Assembly (NCBI GenBank): GCA_038207155.1
Contig: JBBRAB010000002.1
Coordinates: 186,001-250,000, forward strand
From: FEN-1139 sp038207155
GTDB taxonomy: Bacteria > Myxococcota_A > Polyangia > Polyangiales > Polyangiaceae
Direction: 5' to 3'
DNA length: 64,000 nucleotides
The notes under the pieces were generated by a model. That model searched no databases, had not been told where the DNA came from, and saw only the letters and a program-made list of their open reading frames with translations. The first letter of the stretch is position 1. Every line of letters starts with the position of its first letter. This document shows, in pieces, positions 1 to 7,105 of this stretch. The position numbers and the translations under genes are program-made.

Positions 1-165
1 CTTGGCGCGCTCACCGACGCACTTGAGGGCGCCTGTGAGGCCACCAGTGCAGCGATTCAGGTCCTGGGTGGAGCCGGCTACATGCGCGGCGCGGACGTCG
101 AGCGACTCTACCGAGACGCGCAGCAGCTTCGCTTGGTGCTCGGTCGCCCCGGACTTCGGTCTTAG
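1..165 (+). CDS. acyl-CoA dehydrogenase, C-terminal fragment (cut by window edge)
   Basis: The frame is open from the first base and stops at TAG 163-165, leaving 54 residues. The visible part contains QVLGGAGYMRGADVERLYRD, which matches the final helix of acyl-CoA dehydrogenases (family consensus Q-x-x-G-G-x-G-[YF]-x(4)-x-V-E-R-x-[YF]-R-D), the segment that packs against FAD in the C-terminal four-helix bundle. The family oxidises acyl-CoA thioesters to enoyl-CoA and hands electrons to ETF. The chain ends about 16 residues after that motif, as expected for a complete C terminus. The gene converges on the radical-SAM-like gene at 193-1203. Chain-length specificity cannot be told from this fragment. 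Confidence 0.85.
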   Translation, partial: LGALTDALEGACEATSAAIQVLGGAGYMRGADVERLYRDAQQLRLVLGRPGLRS

Positions 166-192
166 TCCGTGGGGAGCGGACCACAACGTTGG

Positions 193-1203
193 CTAAAGCG
201 ACTGAGTCAGCGCGTCGAACCCCGCGCCGACACAGGGCGCGGCGTTGGCCTCGGACGCCAGCAGGGAATAGGCAAACAGCACGTCAAAGCCGCTGAGCCA
301 CGAGCTTGGCGAGCTGCGCAGCTCCGCCATGTACCGCCGCAGCACGCTCCGAAGCGTCGGATCAGCGAAGACCCCTGCGACGCTCAGCAACCCCTCCGGC
401 AAACCTCGCCCGCTGAAATAGGTGAACTGACGGCGGCGCAACAGCTGGTGAGTCTCATGCAGTTTGCGAGCAAAGCCTGGACCAGCGGAGCCAAAGACCT
501 GCCCCCGCCGTCCCACCTGCAACGTTAACGCCCCGACGCGCCGCCCCGCACTATCGAGCAATAGAGCTGCGGGTGAGAAGGCCGAAGAGGCCTGATCGAG
601 CCGCCCTTGCGCGTGGCTTTCGCGCTCGGGCAACACGACGAGCAGACGTCGGACGCGATCGATATTACGACCGGCCCAACTGAGCAGTCGCGTCAGCGCG
701 TCCAGCTCCATCGGTTCCTCCTGCAGACTCAAGGAGAGACCTGAGACACTGGCCACCAGCTCCACCAGGTAGTCACGCAGTCCGGCAAGCTCAACGGGAT
801 TGTCACAACGCAGCGCCGGACGCTGCTGGAGCGCATTGACCCTGAGATGAACGCCGCTCAGGCCAGCGTCCCGCAGCACCGAGAGTCGCTCACGCGAGAG
901 CCCCGCGCCATGGCTGCACAGGATGGCCTGCTTGCCGAGCCGGCGCACCTGAGCGATCAACTCGGGCAGCTCGGGATGTCCGCTCGGTTCACCGCCAACG
1001 AACGCCACAGCGTCGCAAGCCTGGTGCTGCCTGAGGACTCGCCAAAGGGCCTCGTCGGCAAGTGTCGGTCGATGGATAGGCGCACGTCCATCGCAACAAC
1101 CAAGTCCGCAGTAGTCAGCGATACTGAGGGCGACGGTCGGACTTGTCTGCCGACGAAAGGGCAATGTGAATCGTACGAGGTCCACCGAAATCACCCTTAT
1201 CAA
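193..1203 (-). CDS. radical-SAM-like protein with displaced cluster cysteine
   Basis: 336 residues. It has the radical SAM signature GGEPSGHPEL (residues 70-79, the SAM-binding GGE motif), preceded by a beta strand and a cysteine cluster at residues 32-37 (YCGLGCCDG). Radical SAM enzymes normally carry C-x3-C-x2-C for the 4Fe-4S cluster. Here the cysteines are C32, C36 and C37, and position 39, where the third should lie, is glycine. The rest looks like a partial TIM barrel with no obvious C-terminal Fe-S domain. Either the cluster is bound in a non-standard way or the protein is a non-catalytic relative. The first codon used is TTG at 1203; GTG codons at 1194 and 1185 are alternative starts. 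It is divergent from the acetoacetate-decarboxylase-like gene with 32 bp between them. Confidence 0.7.
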   Translation of the reverse strand: MIRVISVDLVRFTLPFRRQTSPTVALSIADYCGLGCCDGRAPIHRPTLADEALWRVLRQHQACDAVAFVGGEPSGHPELPELIAQVRRLGKQAILCSHGAGLSRERLSVLRDAGLSGVHLRVNALQQRPALRCDNPVELAGLRDYLVELVASVSGLSLSLQEEPMELDALTRLLSWAGRNIDRVRRLLVVLPERESHAQGRLDQASSAFSPAALLLDSAGRRVGALTLQVGRRGQVFGSAGPGFARKLHETHQLLRRRQFTYFSGRGLPEGLLSVAGVFADPTLRSVLRRYMAELRSSPSSWLSGFDVLFAYSLLASEANAAPCVGAGFDALTQSL

Positions 1204-1235
1204 CTACGCGTGAACGTGCAAAAAGAACGGGGCCT

Positions 1236-2045
1236 ATGCGCCCATCGAGCGACGAGCCGCTGAGTCTCCCCATGGCCTTTGATGACGGCAAGGTCGCGTG
1301 CGTGCTCTATCGCGTGCCGCTCGCACCACTGCTGCAGCGCCTCGAAGGCACCGGGCTCTGTCCGGTACTGGCGGGGGCCTCCCATGGGCTCGTCACCCTG
1401 ACCTGGTTCGACTACGGTGGCTCGGGCCTTGGGCCCTATGGTGAGTTGGCCTTGGGCATCGTGGTAACGGGGCGCCCGACCCGCGGCCTGCGCCACCTGG
1501 CGGATCTCTGGCAGCTGAGCCCCCTGGCGGGCAAGCTGAGCCCCCTCACCCGCAGGCTTGGGCCCCTGATGAGTCGCCTGGGCCCGCTGGTCTCGGACGG
1601 TGAACTCGGAGCCTGGGTCGTCAGTCTCCCTGTCACCAGCGAGACGGCCCGCGCGGCTGGGATCGAGGTGTTCGGCTACCCCAAGTTCCTCTGCGAGATG
1701 GCCTTCACCTGGTCGGTGGGCTGCCTCAACACGACCCTGCTCTGCGAGGGGCGTCGGATCCTCTCAATGCGAGTGCCCCTCGGACCGGGCATCCCGGTGC
1801 CGGTTGGTCGGCTCATCACCTTCACCCGGCGCGACACCCAGCTGCTAAAGACGGAGATCCCGGTCAAGTGGCGCGGCACCCTCGCGCGGGCTCACGGACT
1901 TCAGTTGGAGTTGGAGGCTCCAGAGCACCCACTGTCGCGCGACCTCCAGGCACTCGGACTGCCAGCCGAAGCGCTGGCCGTTCTCCATGGCGGCGGATAC
2001 CAGGCCACCCTCAATGCTCCCGTTGCCTGGGCGGCCCAGTCCTAA
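1236..2045 (+). CDS. acetoacetate decarboxylase family protein with a heptad-repeat insertion
   Basis: 269 residues. The motif FGYPKFLCEMAF (residues 146-157) matches the G-Y-P-K block of the acetoacetate decarboxylase fold, whose lysine (here K150) forms the Schiff base with beta-keto acids. The second lysine of the classical YPKK motif is replaced by Phe, as in many relatives of unknown substrate, so decarboxylation of acetoacetate is not assured. Residues 94-121 are four tandem seven-residue repeats of the type L-[SG]-P-L-x-x-x, encoded by four 21-bp DNA repeats at 1515-1598; this insertion is not usual for the family. The ATG at 1236 follows an AAGAACGGGG stretch that could serve as ribosome binding site. 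No partner gene identifies the substrate. Confidence 0.7.
   Translation: MRPSSDEPLSLPMAFDDGKVACVLYRVPLAPLLQRLEGTGLCPVLAGASHGLVTLTWFDYGGSGLGPYGELALGIVVTGRPTRGLRHLADLWQLSPLAGKLSPLTRRLGPLMSRLGPLVSDGELGAWVVSLPVTSETARAAGIEVFGYPKFLCEMAFTWSVGCLNTTLLCEGRRILSMRVPLGPGIPVPVGRLITFTRRDTQLLKTEIPVKWRGTLARAHGLQLELEAPEHPLSRDLQALGLPAEALAVLHGGGYQATLNAPVAWAAQS
1515..1598 (+). repeat. four tandem 21-bp coding repeats
   Basis: Four in-frame 21-bp units encode LSPLAGK, LSPLTRR, LGPLMSR and LGPLVSD inside the acetoacetate-decarboxylase-like protein. Each begins CT[GT][AG]GSCCCS and the units differ mainly in the last nine bases, which suggests an old expansion kept in frame. Confidence 0.85.
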
Positions 2046-2101
2046 GGTTGGGTCTGACGCTCCTCGCGCCCGTGAAAATGCGCGGATCTCCAGCCTCAGA
2101 C

Positions 2102-2157
2102 GGCTCCAACTTGCAACTCGTCTCAACTTGAGCTCAACTTGAGGTCAAGTTGGAGCC
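2102..2157. promoter_or_regulatory. inverted repeat enclosing tandem CTCAACTTGAG copies, candidate operator
   Basis: A perfect 12-bp inverted repeat (GGCTCCAACTTG at 2102-2113, CAAGTTGGAGCC at 2146-2157) encloses two perfect head-to-tail copies of CTCAACTTGAG (2122-2132 and 2133-2143). The core CAACTTG therefore starts at 2107, 2124 and 2135, with a degenerate copy (CAACTCG) at 2114 and an inverted copy at 2146. The last three lie exactly 11 bp apart, one helical turn. The array ends 9 bp before the GTG of the downstream NTPase gene, so it is best read as a cooperative operator. It could also form a hairpin that terminates the upstream gene, but there is no T-tract. Confidence 0.6.
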
Positions 2158-2166
2158 TAGATAACC

Positions 2167-4800
2167 GTGGGTTGGTTGAGAGAACTGATGGACGGGAGCG
2201 CCATCCCGAGTATGAGTGCCTTGGCGCGCAGCGCCCTGGCTCACCCGGGCTGGCCAAGCGACACGCGAGCCCATGAGCGCTCCCTGGCGACAATCCTCGG
2301 TCGTCTGGATCAAGGCGCGGAGGCTGACTGGCTCACTGATCGACCCGGCGTCCAGCAGGTGCTCGCCGAGCTCCTATCCTGCGCAATCACCGACCTGCGC
2401 GGTCCGCTTCGGACGCCCGAGCGAGTGGAGGAGAGCCGTACTCGCGTTCGACTGACTGAGCTCAGGAACGGTCGCCCGCTCGATCTGCAGGAGGAGGCTC
2501 TGCCCCCCGGTCTGCCTACGCTGGTCACCCTGCCGGGCCAGTGGACTCAGCATATCTGGCTCGCGGAACCCGGGGCCGGCAAGACGCTGGTCCGGCGCTG
2601 GCTTCAGGCTCGTGGTCTCTGTGAGACCACTCACCTCCGAAGCCCCGAGGGCTGGGCTCGCCTGGCCAGCTCCGGTCCTCCCGTCTTCATTGACGCCGAC
2701 GACGACCGAACCCTGGAGTTGCTCGCGGGCTCACAACCCAAACGACCCTTCTGCCTGGCCATGACGGCCCAGGACCCGGATGGCTCGCGGGACCGACTGC
2801 TAGCGGCGGGCTTTGGCATGCTCCACAGCCCCCCGACTGAGGACTGGCTCGAATCCCTGGTCGGCTGGACCTCGGGGCGGCTCTCCAACCGCAGCCCACT
2901 CGAGGTGGGTCCTACGCTGAATTGGCTCAATGAGGGGCCGCGGCAATGGGGAGCGCTGACGGGATTGGCTGACGCTTTGGGTTGGCTCGGCGTGGTGGAC
3001 GAGTATGGGCTGTCACGCGTGGAGCCCTCCTCGCCACGCGAGCTGCTCGCGCTGCTCCTGAGGCGGCGAACGGCCCTGCTCTCGGAACGCCGCGAGCTCG
3101 GTGCGGTGAATCACCGTAAGACGCTTCCGGAGGTGCTGATCGGCATGGCGCGTCACGCACTGCTCGACGATCCGCGCCCATGGCTCGCGCCACGTTCGTT
3201 CGAAGACTGGGTCGGCCTCATTCCACCCGAGCATCAGCGTGGACCTGATCTCGACTGGCTGCGCGCACAATCGCGCGATCCACATTCCGGTCTGCGTTCA
3301 CAAGATGTCGAACGGGCCGCTAAACGACTACCGCCCGGCGCGCATCGACTCGTTACGACGCTGCGTGAGCTGGAGCTGCTGGTACCGAGAGACGCCGAGA
3401 GCTTTGCGCTGCGACCCTACATCCTGGCGCGACTCGCCAGCTATCTGGCACATCGAGCGTTGATGCAAGGTCCCTGTTTTAGCTGGGGAGAAGGCCTGCT
3501 TAGACCACTGGCGCGCTCAGGCCTGCTCTCGGCGCTCGACGAGCGCGTGCGGCATCCCAATAGCGGTGTGGTCGACGAACTGCTGGAAGCCCTCGATGAG
3601 GAGTCTCTGCCGCTGGTAGCCGGATTTGAAGCAACGTTCGTAGCGGTTGGGCTCGATTGCCTGCGCGGCAACGAGGTCTTGCCGGAACAGGCGCAATTGC
3701 TCCTTGAGGAACAGGCAGCGCTGCTCGTCACCGATTCGCTGGGGGTCATGACCCGCCGACTGGAGACGGTCCCGGTTCGCCACGAGTTCGATGCCGCTGG
3801 CTGCTTCTGGCTGGCCGCACTCGCGATCAGTGAGAACCTGCCCGGCACCGAGCGCGCTGGAGCGCTGATGCTTTGGCGCGAACCGCCGGACAGCGCGCGC
3901 TGGGCCCCGATTCTGGAGTGCATCGAGGCAGCGCTGGTCACCGCGCTGCAGTCGCAAGCAAGCTGGCTTGGCGGTGCCTTTGGCCTGCTCGACCGACTGA
4001 GACAACAGGTGGGCCTCGTGGGACAGGGCAAGCCTCACCGCTTGTTGTACAGCGGGTTGCTCCTCGATGAGCTGGAGCTCGGCGTGCTTGAGTTTGAATC
4101 CGTTGTCCGCCTGTTCGAAGCGCCTTGGCTGCTCACGGCGCTCGAATTGCACGCCGCTCGTCGAGGACACTCTCCCGCTCAGCTCGGCAACCAGTGCTTT
4201 CTCGCATTTTACGCGGCAGGCAGCCCCGTCAGCGCTTGGTCGCTGCTGCTCAATTTGCCAATGGCCTACTGGGCAGGCCTTCCACTCTCGCTCGGGCGCC
4301 AGTGGTTAAGCGACGGCACAGCGCTCGAGCAGGAGCTCCCGCTGGCTTGGTTCGACCTAAAAATCTGGGACCAATGGCTGGAGCGACAGCGGACCGACAA
4401 CTCAGGCAAAGCCCAAGAGCTCCGACTTCCGACCGATCCGCGGCTGTGGGAGGCGATGCCGGAGCGCGTCGGCGAACGGCTCACGCTGGGTCAGGGCCGC
4501 GTCCCGAGCGCGGTTCTCCCGCTCGTGTGGCGCCGTTGGCCGCGCCGTGCCCTGGAGCGACTCATCCAGCTCAGTCTGACGAATCCAGAATGGGCCGTCG
4601 ACTGGCTCGCGACTGCGCCCCCGAGTGAAGACGAGGCACTGCTCAAGCTGGCCGAAAAATCGAGTCTGCTCGAGCTGCGTCAACCGCTAGCCGATGCCTG
4701 GCGCAAGCGGCTCCACCAACTCCTCCAGCGCCGCACGGGCGACACCCACCGCTGCTATGCGCTCTGGCTGCTGCTGGAGCGTCGCTGGCGCCAGCTCTGA
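2167..4800 (+). CDS. large STAND-like P-loop NTPase, function unknown
   Basis: 877 residues, not assigned to a named family. A Walker A loop is visible at residues 133-140 (AEPGAGKT; the usual first glycine is alanine) and a candidate Walker B at 172-180 (PVFIDADDD). A winged-helix-like stretch follows at roughly 340-430. The C-terminal 400 residues are Leu/Ala/Trp-rich and predicted all-helical, as in the sensor arms of STAND or NACHT-type NTPases. No signal peptide or membrane segment is seen, so it is probably cytoplasmic. The GTG start at 2167 lies directly behind the repeat array at 2102-2157. The large size, the lone transcription unit and the operator-like array would suit a regulator or defence sensor, but this is inference. 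An alternative ATG start is at 2188. Confidence 0.6.
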   Translation: MGWLRELMDGSAIPSMSALARSALAHPGWPSDTRAHERSLATILGRLDQGAEADWLTDRPGVQQVLAELLSCAITDLRGPLRTPERVEESRTRVRLTELRNGRPLDLQEEALPPGLPTLVTLPGQWTQHIWLAEPGAGKTLVRRWLQARGLCETTHLRSPEGWARLASSGPPVFIDADDDRTLELLAGSQPKRPFCLAMTAQDPDGSRDRLLAAGFGMLHSPPTEDWLESLVGWTSGRLSNRSPLEVGPTLNWLNEGPRQWGALTGLADALGWLGVVDEYGLSRVEPSSPRELLALLLRRRTALLSERRELGAVNHRKTLPEVLIGMARHALLDDPRPWLAPRSFEDWVGLIPPEHQRGPDLDWLRAQSRDPHSGLRSQDVERAAKRLPPGAHRLVTTLRELELLVPRDAESFALRPYILARLASYLAHRALMQGPCFSWGEGLLRPLARSGLLSALDERVRHPNSGVVDELLEALDEESLPLVAGFEATFVAVGLDCLRGNEVLPEQAQLLLEEQAALLVTDSLGVMTRRLETVPVRHEFDAAGCFWLAALAISENLPGTERAGALMLWREPPDSARWAPILECIEAALVTALQSQASWLGGAFGLLDRLRQQVGLVGQGKPHRLLYSGLLLDELELGVLEFESVVRLFEAPWLLTALELHAARRGHSPAQLGNQCFLAFYAAGSPVSAWSLLLNLPMAYWAGLPLSLGRQWLSDGTALEQELPLAWFDLKIWDQWLERQRTDNSGKAQELRLPTDPRLWEAMPERVGERLTLGQGRVPSAVLPLVWRRWPRRALERLIQLSLTNPEWAVDWLATAPPSEDEALLKLAEKSSLLELRQPLADAWRKRLHQLLQRRTGDTHRCYALWLLLERRWRQL

Positions 4801-4888
4801 GCGTCACGCTGAGTTCGCTCCCTGGCCGCTCGCCGCTGGCGCTCAACACCCGTTGCAATGCCCTGGTGAATTGGGCAAGCTCGCGGCC

Positions 4889-6040
4889 ATGCAATTTTCC
4901 CGCAGTCTTGCCCTCATCGCGGCTTTTGGCAGCCTCGCTGGCTGCCACAGCCAGGCCACCGGCTCGGCCAATCCGGCGGCACAAGCCAGCCCGGAGGGCG
5001 ATCCCGCCACGTTTCATCAGGCACCGCTCGCCGGCTTGATGCGCGGCATCAATTTGGGCAATGGCCTCGATGCTCCGAGCGAAGGCGAATGGGGCGTCAC
5101 GTTGTCCGAGCAGCACTTTGAGCTCGCGCAGGCAGCCAAGCTCGACCACGTGCGGCTGCCCGTGCGCTTTAGCGCTCATGCCATGAGCAAAGCGCCCTAC
5201 ACGATCGAGCCAGAGTTTTTTGCCCGCGTCGACTGGGCCATCGAGCAAGCGACCAAGCATGAGCTCGGCATCATCGTCGACCTCCATCACTACGAAGAGT
5301 TGATGGAGGAGCCCGAAGCCCATGCAGACCGCTTCGTCGCCTTCTGGAGTCAGATCGCCGAGCGCTACGCCAAGCAACCTCCATCCGTCGTCTTCGAGCT
5401 GCTCAACGAGCCGTGCAAGAACCTCACGCCACCCAAGGTCAATCCGCTCTACCGACGCGCCTACGAGGTCATTCGCAAGTCGAACCCGAACCGTCGGATC
5501 ATGTACGATCCGTATTTCTGGGCCTCCACCAGCTACCTCGGCGCACTTGACCTTCCGAATGATCCCCAGGCGATCGCCCATTTTCACATGTATCAGCCGA
5601 TCCTGTTTACTCACCAGGGGGCAGACTGGATGGGGCCGGAGTATCAAACCACGGGGGTCGTGTTCCCCGGACCACCCAGAAAACCGCTTGAGCCTGTGGC
5701 CGACGCGAAAAAGCTCTCGTGGGTGCGCGACTGGTTCAACGCGTACAACACTCTTCCCGCAGACAAGAATCCCGGTGGCGTCAAGACCATCCGCGACGAG
5801 TTTGATCGCGCGAGCCGCTACGCCATGCGCAGCCACCACCCGATCTACCTAGGCGAATTCGGCGCGATCGACAATGCGGACGCCGATTCGCGCGGACACT
5901 TCGTCGAGGCCGTCCGTAGCGAGGCCGAGCGGCGCGGCATCGGTTGGTGCTACTGGGACGATGGCGGCAAGATGAAGGCGATGCTCGTGAAGGAAAAGAG
6001 CTGGGTCCCCGTGCTCCACCAGGCGCTGTTCGGAAACTGA
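4889..6040 (+). CDS. GH5 family endoglucanase, lipoprotein
   Basis: 383 residues from ATG 4889; the frame is open further upstream but that part overlaps the previous gene and lacks a signal peptide. Residues 1-19 form a lipoprotein signal with lipobox LAGC (C19). The catalytic domain opens with RGINLGNGLD (52-61), typical of GH5. The proton donor is E174 in ELLNEP and the nucleophile is E323 in YLGEFG. Conserved DLHHY (131-135) and HFHMY (231-235) supply substrate-contacting His and Tyr. The family hydrolyses beta-1,4-glucans such as cellulose. Lipid anchoring implies action at the cell envelope, on oligosaccharides or on contact with cellulose. A second cellulase lipoprotein (GH8) sits at 22339-23712. 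Confidence 0.9.
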   Translation: MQFSRSLALIAAFGSLAGCHSQATGSANPAAQASPEGDPATFHQAPLAGLMRGINLGNGLDAPSEGEWGVTLSEQHFELAQAAKLDHVRLPVRFSAHAMSKAPYTIEPEFFARVDWAIEQATKHELGIIVDLHHYEELMEEPEAHADRFVAFWSQIAERYAKQPPSVVFELLNEPCKNLTPPKVNPLYRRAYEVIRKSNPNRRIMYDPYFWASTSYLGALDLPNDPQAIAHFHMYQPILFTHQGADWMGPEYQTTGVVFPGPPRKPLEPVADAKKLSWVRDWFNAYNTLPADKNPGGVKTIRDEFDRASRYAMRSHHPIYLGEFGAIDNADADSRGHFVEAVRSEAERRGIGWCYWDDGGKMKAMLVKEKSWVPVLHQALFGN

Positions 6041-6064
6041 GTTCTTGACCTCACATCACGGTTG

Positions 6065-6117
6065 GCTGCAGCGGGGAACAAGCGCTGCAGCCGTGAACAA
6101 GCGCTCGACGCTGCAGC
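6065..6117. repeat. 19-bp imperfect tandem repeat with palindromic GCTGCAGC
   Basis: GCTGCAGC occurs at 6065-6072, 6084-6091 and 6110-6117. The first two are each followed by GGGGAACAAGC or CGTGAACAAGC, giving a 19-bp direct repeat; the third follows after a 7-bp insertion. Lies 25 bp after the GH5 stop codon; role unknown. Confidence 0.6.
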
Positions 6118-6282
6118 CGTGACCTGTCGTTGGCCGAGCGCGCGCTGCGGAGCGAGGGGCATGGGGCGCGGGAGGCTGACAGCCGGGAGCCTCCGAGCGG
6201 CGACCCGAGCCCGGGACCGCGCGTAAGTTCGCGGAATCACTGACTCGCGCCAGGACGGAACTTTCCGCCATCGCGGCATCGC

Positions 6283-6345
6283 TTGACAGCGCTCACGCGC
6301 GGACTATATGAACGGCGATTCACCCTCGGTGAATAGTGATTCACC
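6283..6345 (+). promoter_or_regulatory. sigma-70-type promoter with overlapping TetR operator
   Basis: A perfect -35 box TTGACA (6283-6288) is followed after 16 bp by TATATG (6305-6310), or after 18 bp by TATGAA. Transcription would start near 6317. Three half-sites begin exactly there: ATTCACC (6318-6324), GGTGAAT (6328-6334) and ATTCACC (6339-6345), separated by 3 and 4 bp, so the middle half pairs with either neighbour. Inverted GTGAAT/ATTCAC half-sites are typical for TetR repressors of efflux pumps. Binding here would block initiation, giving autorepression of the tetR-RND operon. Factor identity is inferred from position. Confidence 0.75.
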
Positions 6346-6448
6346 GCCAATAGCAGGCGGATCTACAGCTTGCCCCAGGTGCACTCAGTCGAGTGACTTG
6401 CAAGTCAATGAATCTCGCTTCTCTGCGTTGAACCGCGTTTCAGCACCG

Positions 6449-7105
6449 ATGTCCCCTCGCCCCCCCCACCGCAAGCCCGACGCCCTGCGCAGCACCCTGG
6501 CCGAACACCAGCGTGCCGCGTACCGGGAAGCCATCCTCGACGCCGCCGAAGCGGTGTTTGCGCGCGATGGCTACGCTGCCGTCAAGATGACCGACGTCGC
6601 CGAGGCGACCGGAGTCGCAGTCGGCACGCTCTACAACTACTTCGAGAACAAGGAAGCGTTGTTCTTTGGTCTCGTGCTGCGACACCGCGAGCGGTTTTTT
6701 GGGCAGCTCGAGGCCCCCTTAGTGGGGCAAGCCGTCGCCGACAAACTGCAGGAGCTCGTCACGCGCTGTCTAGGATTCGTCGAGGACAACGGAGCGCTGT
6801 TCGCGGTCTATATGAAGGGCGCCGCCCAACAATTCCTCTGCGACCCGAGCAATCGGGCCGCGCCGTGCGTCCATCCGGATGAAGACCACCATCGAGTCGA
6901 AGCCGTCTTTGCTTCGACTCTGAGAGCCGCCATCGAGACCGGCGAAGTCCGAAGCGACATTGAAGTCGCGGCGCTGGCATGGACTCTCAGTGCCACGACG
7001 CATATGGCTGTCATGAACTCGATTCAAGCGCCCAGCGTGGCGCGACCGACGGAGCGTGCACAACTGCTCGTCAAATTGTTCTTGGAAGGAGCTGGTGTCA
7101 GGTGA
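6449..7105 (+). CDS. TetR/AcrR family transcriptional repressor of the RND efflux operon
   Basis: 218 residues from ATG 6449. The longest open frame starts at 6308, but that lies inside the promoter, so 6449 is preferred. The N-terminal TetR helix-turn-helix is clear: AILDAAEAVFARDGYAAVKM, then TDVAEATGVAVGTLYNYFEN, with the recognition helix ending in the family hallmark GTLYNYF-x-NKEALF. The C-terminal ligand domain is divergent, as usual. Its stop overlaps the GTG of the adaptor gene (GTGA), so repressor and pump are translationally coupled. It probably binds the half-sites at 6318-6345 and releases them on binding a toxic compound. The ligand cannot be predicted. Confidence 0.9.
   Translation: MSPRPPHRKPDALRSTLAEHQRAAYREAILDAAEAVFARDGYAAVKMTDVAEATGVAVGTLYNYFENKEALFFGLVLRHRERFFGQLEAPLVGQAVADKLQELVTRCLGFVEDNGALFAVYMKGAAQQFLCDPSNRAAPCVHPDEDHHRVEAVFASTLRAAIETGEVRSDIEVAALAWTLSATTHMAVMNSIQAPSVARPTERAQLLVKLFLEGAGVR

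Larger units (their letters stand above)
6041..6448. other. intergenic region: short tandem repeat, promoter and operator
   Basis: 408 bp between the GH5 gene and the tetR start. It holds a 19-bp imperfect tandem repeat at 6065-6102 with a third partial copy, then a sigma-70-type promoter and TetR-type operator at 6283-6345, then about 100 bp of leader. The leader is open in the tetR frame but its composition is AT-richer and unlike the coding part, so it is treated as untranslated. Confidence 0.6.

Noticed and set aside
4643..5839. 398-residue open frame on the minus strand
   Set aside because: Antisense to the GH5 gene, whose catalytic motifs are complete; high-GC third positions keep the opposite frame open.
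6308..6448. 47-residue N-terminal extension of the TetR gene
   Set aside because: It starts within the promoter and covers the operator; the family N terminus begins after ATG 6449.
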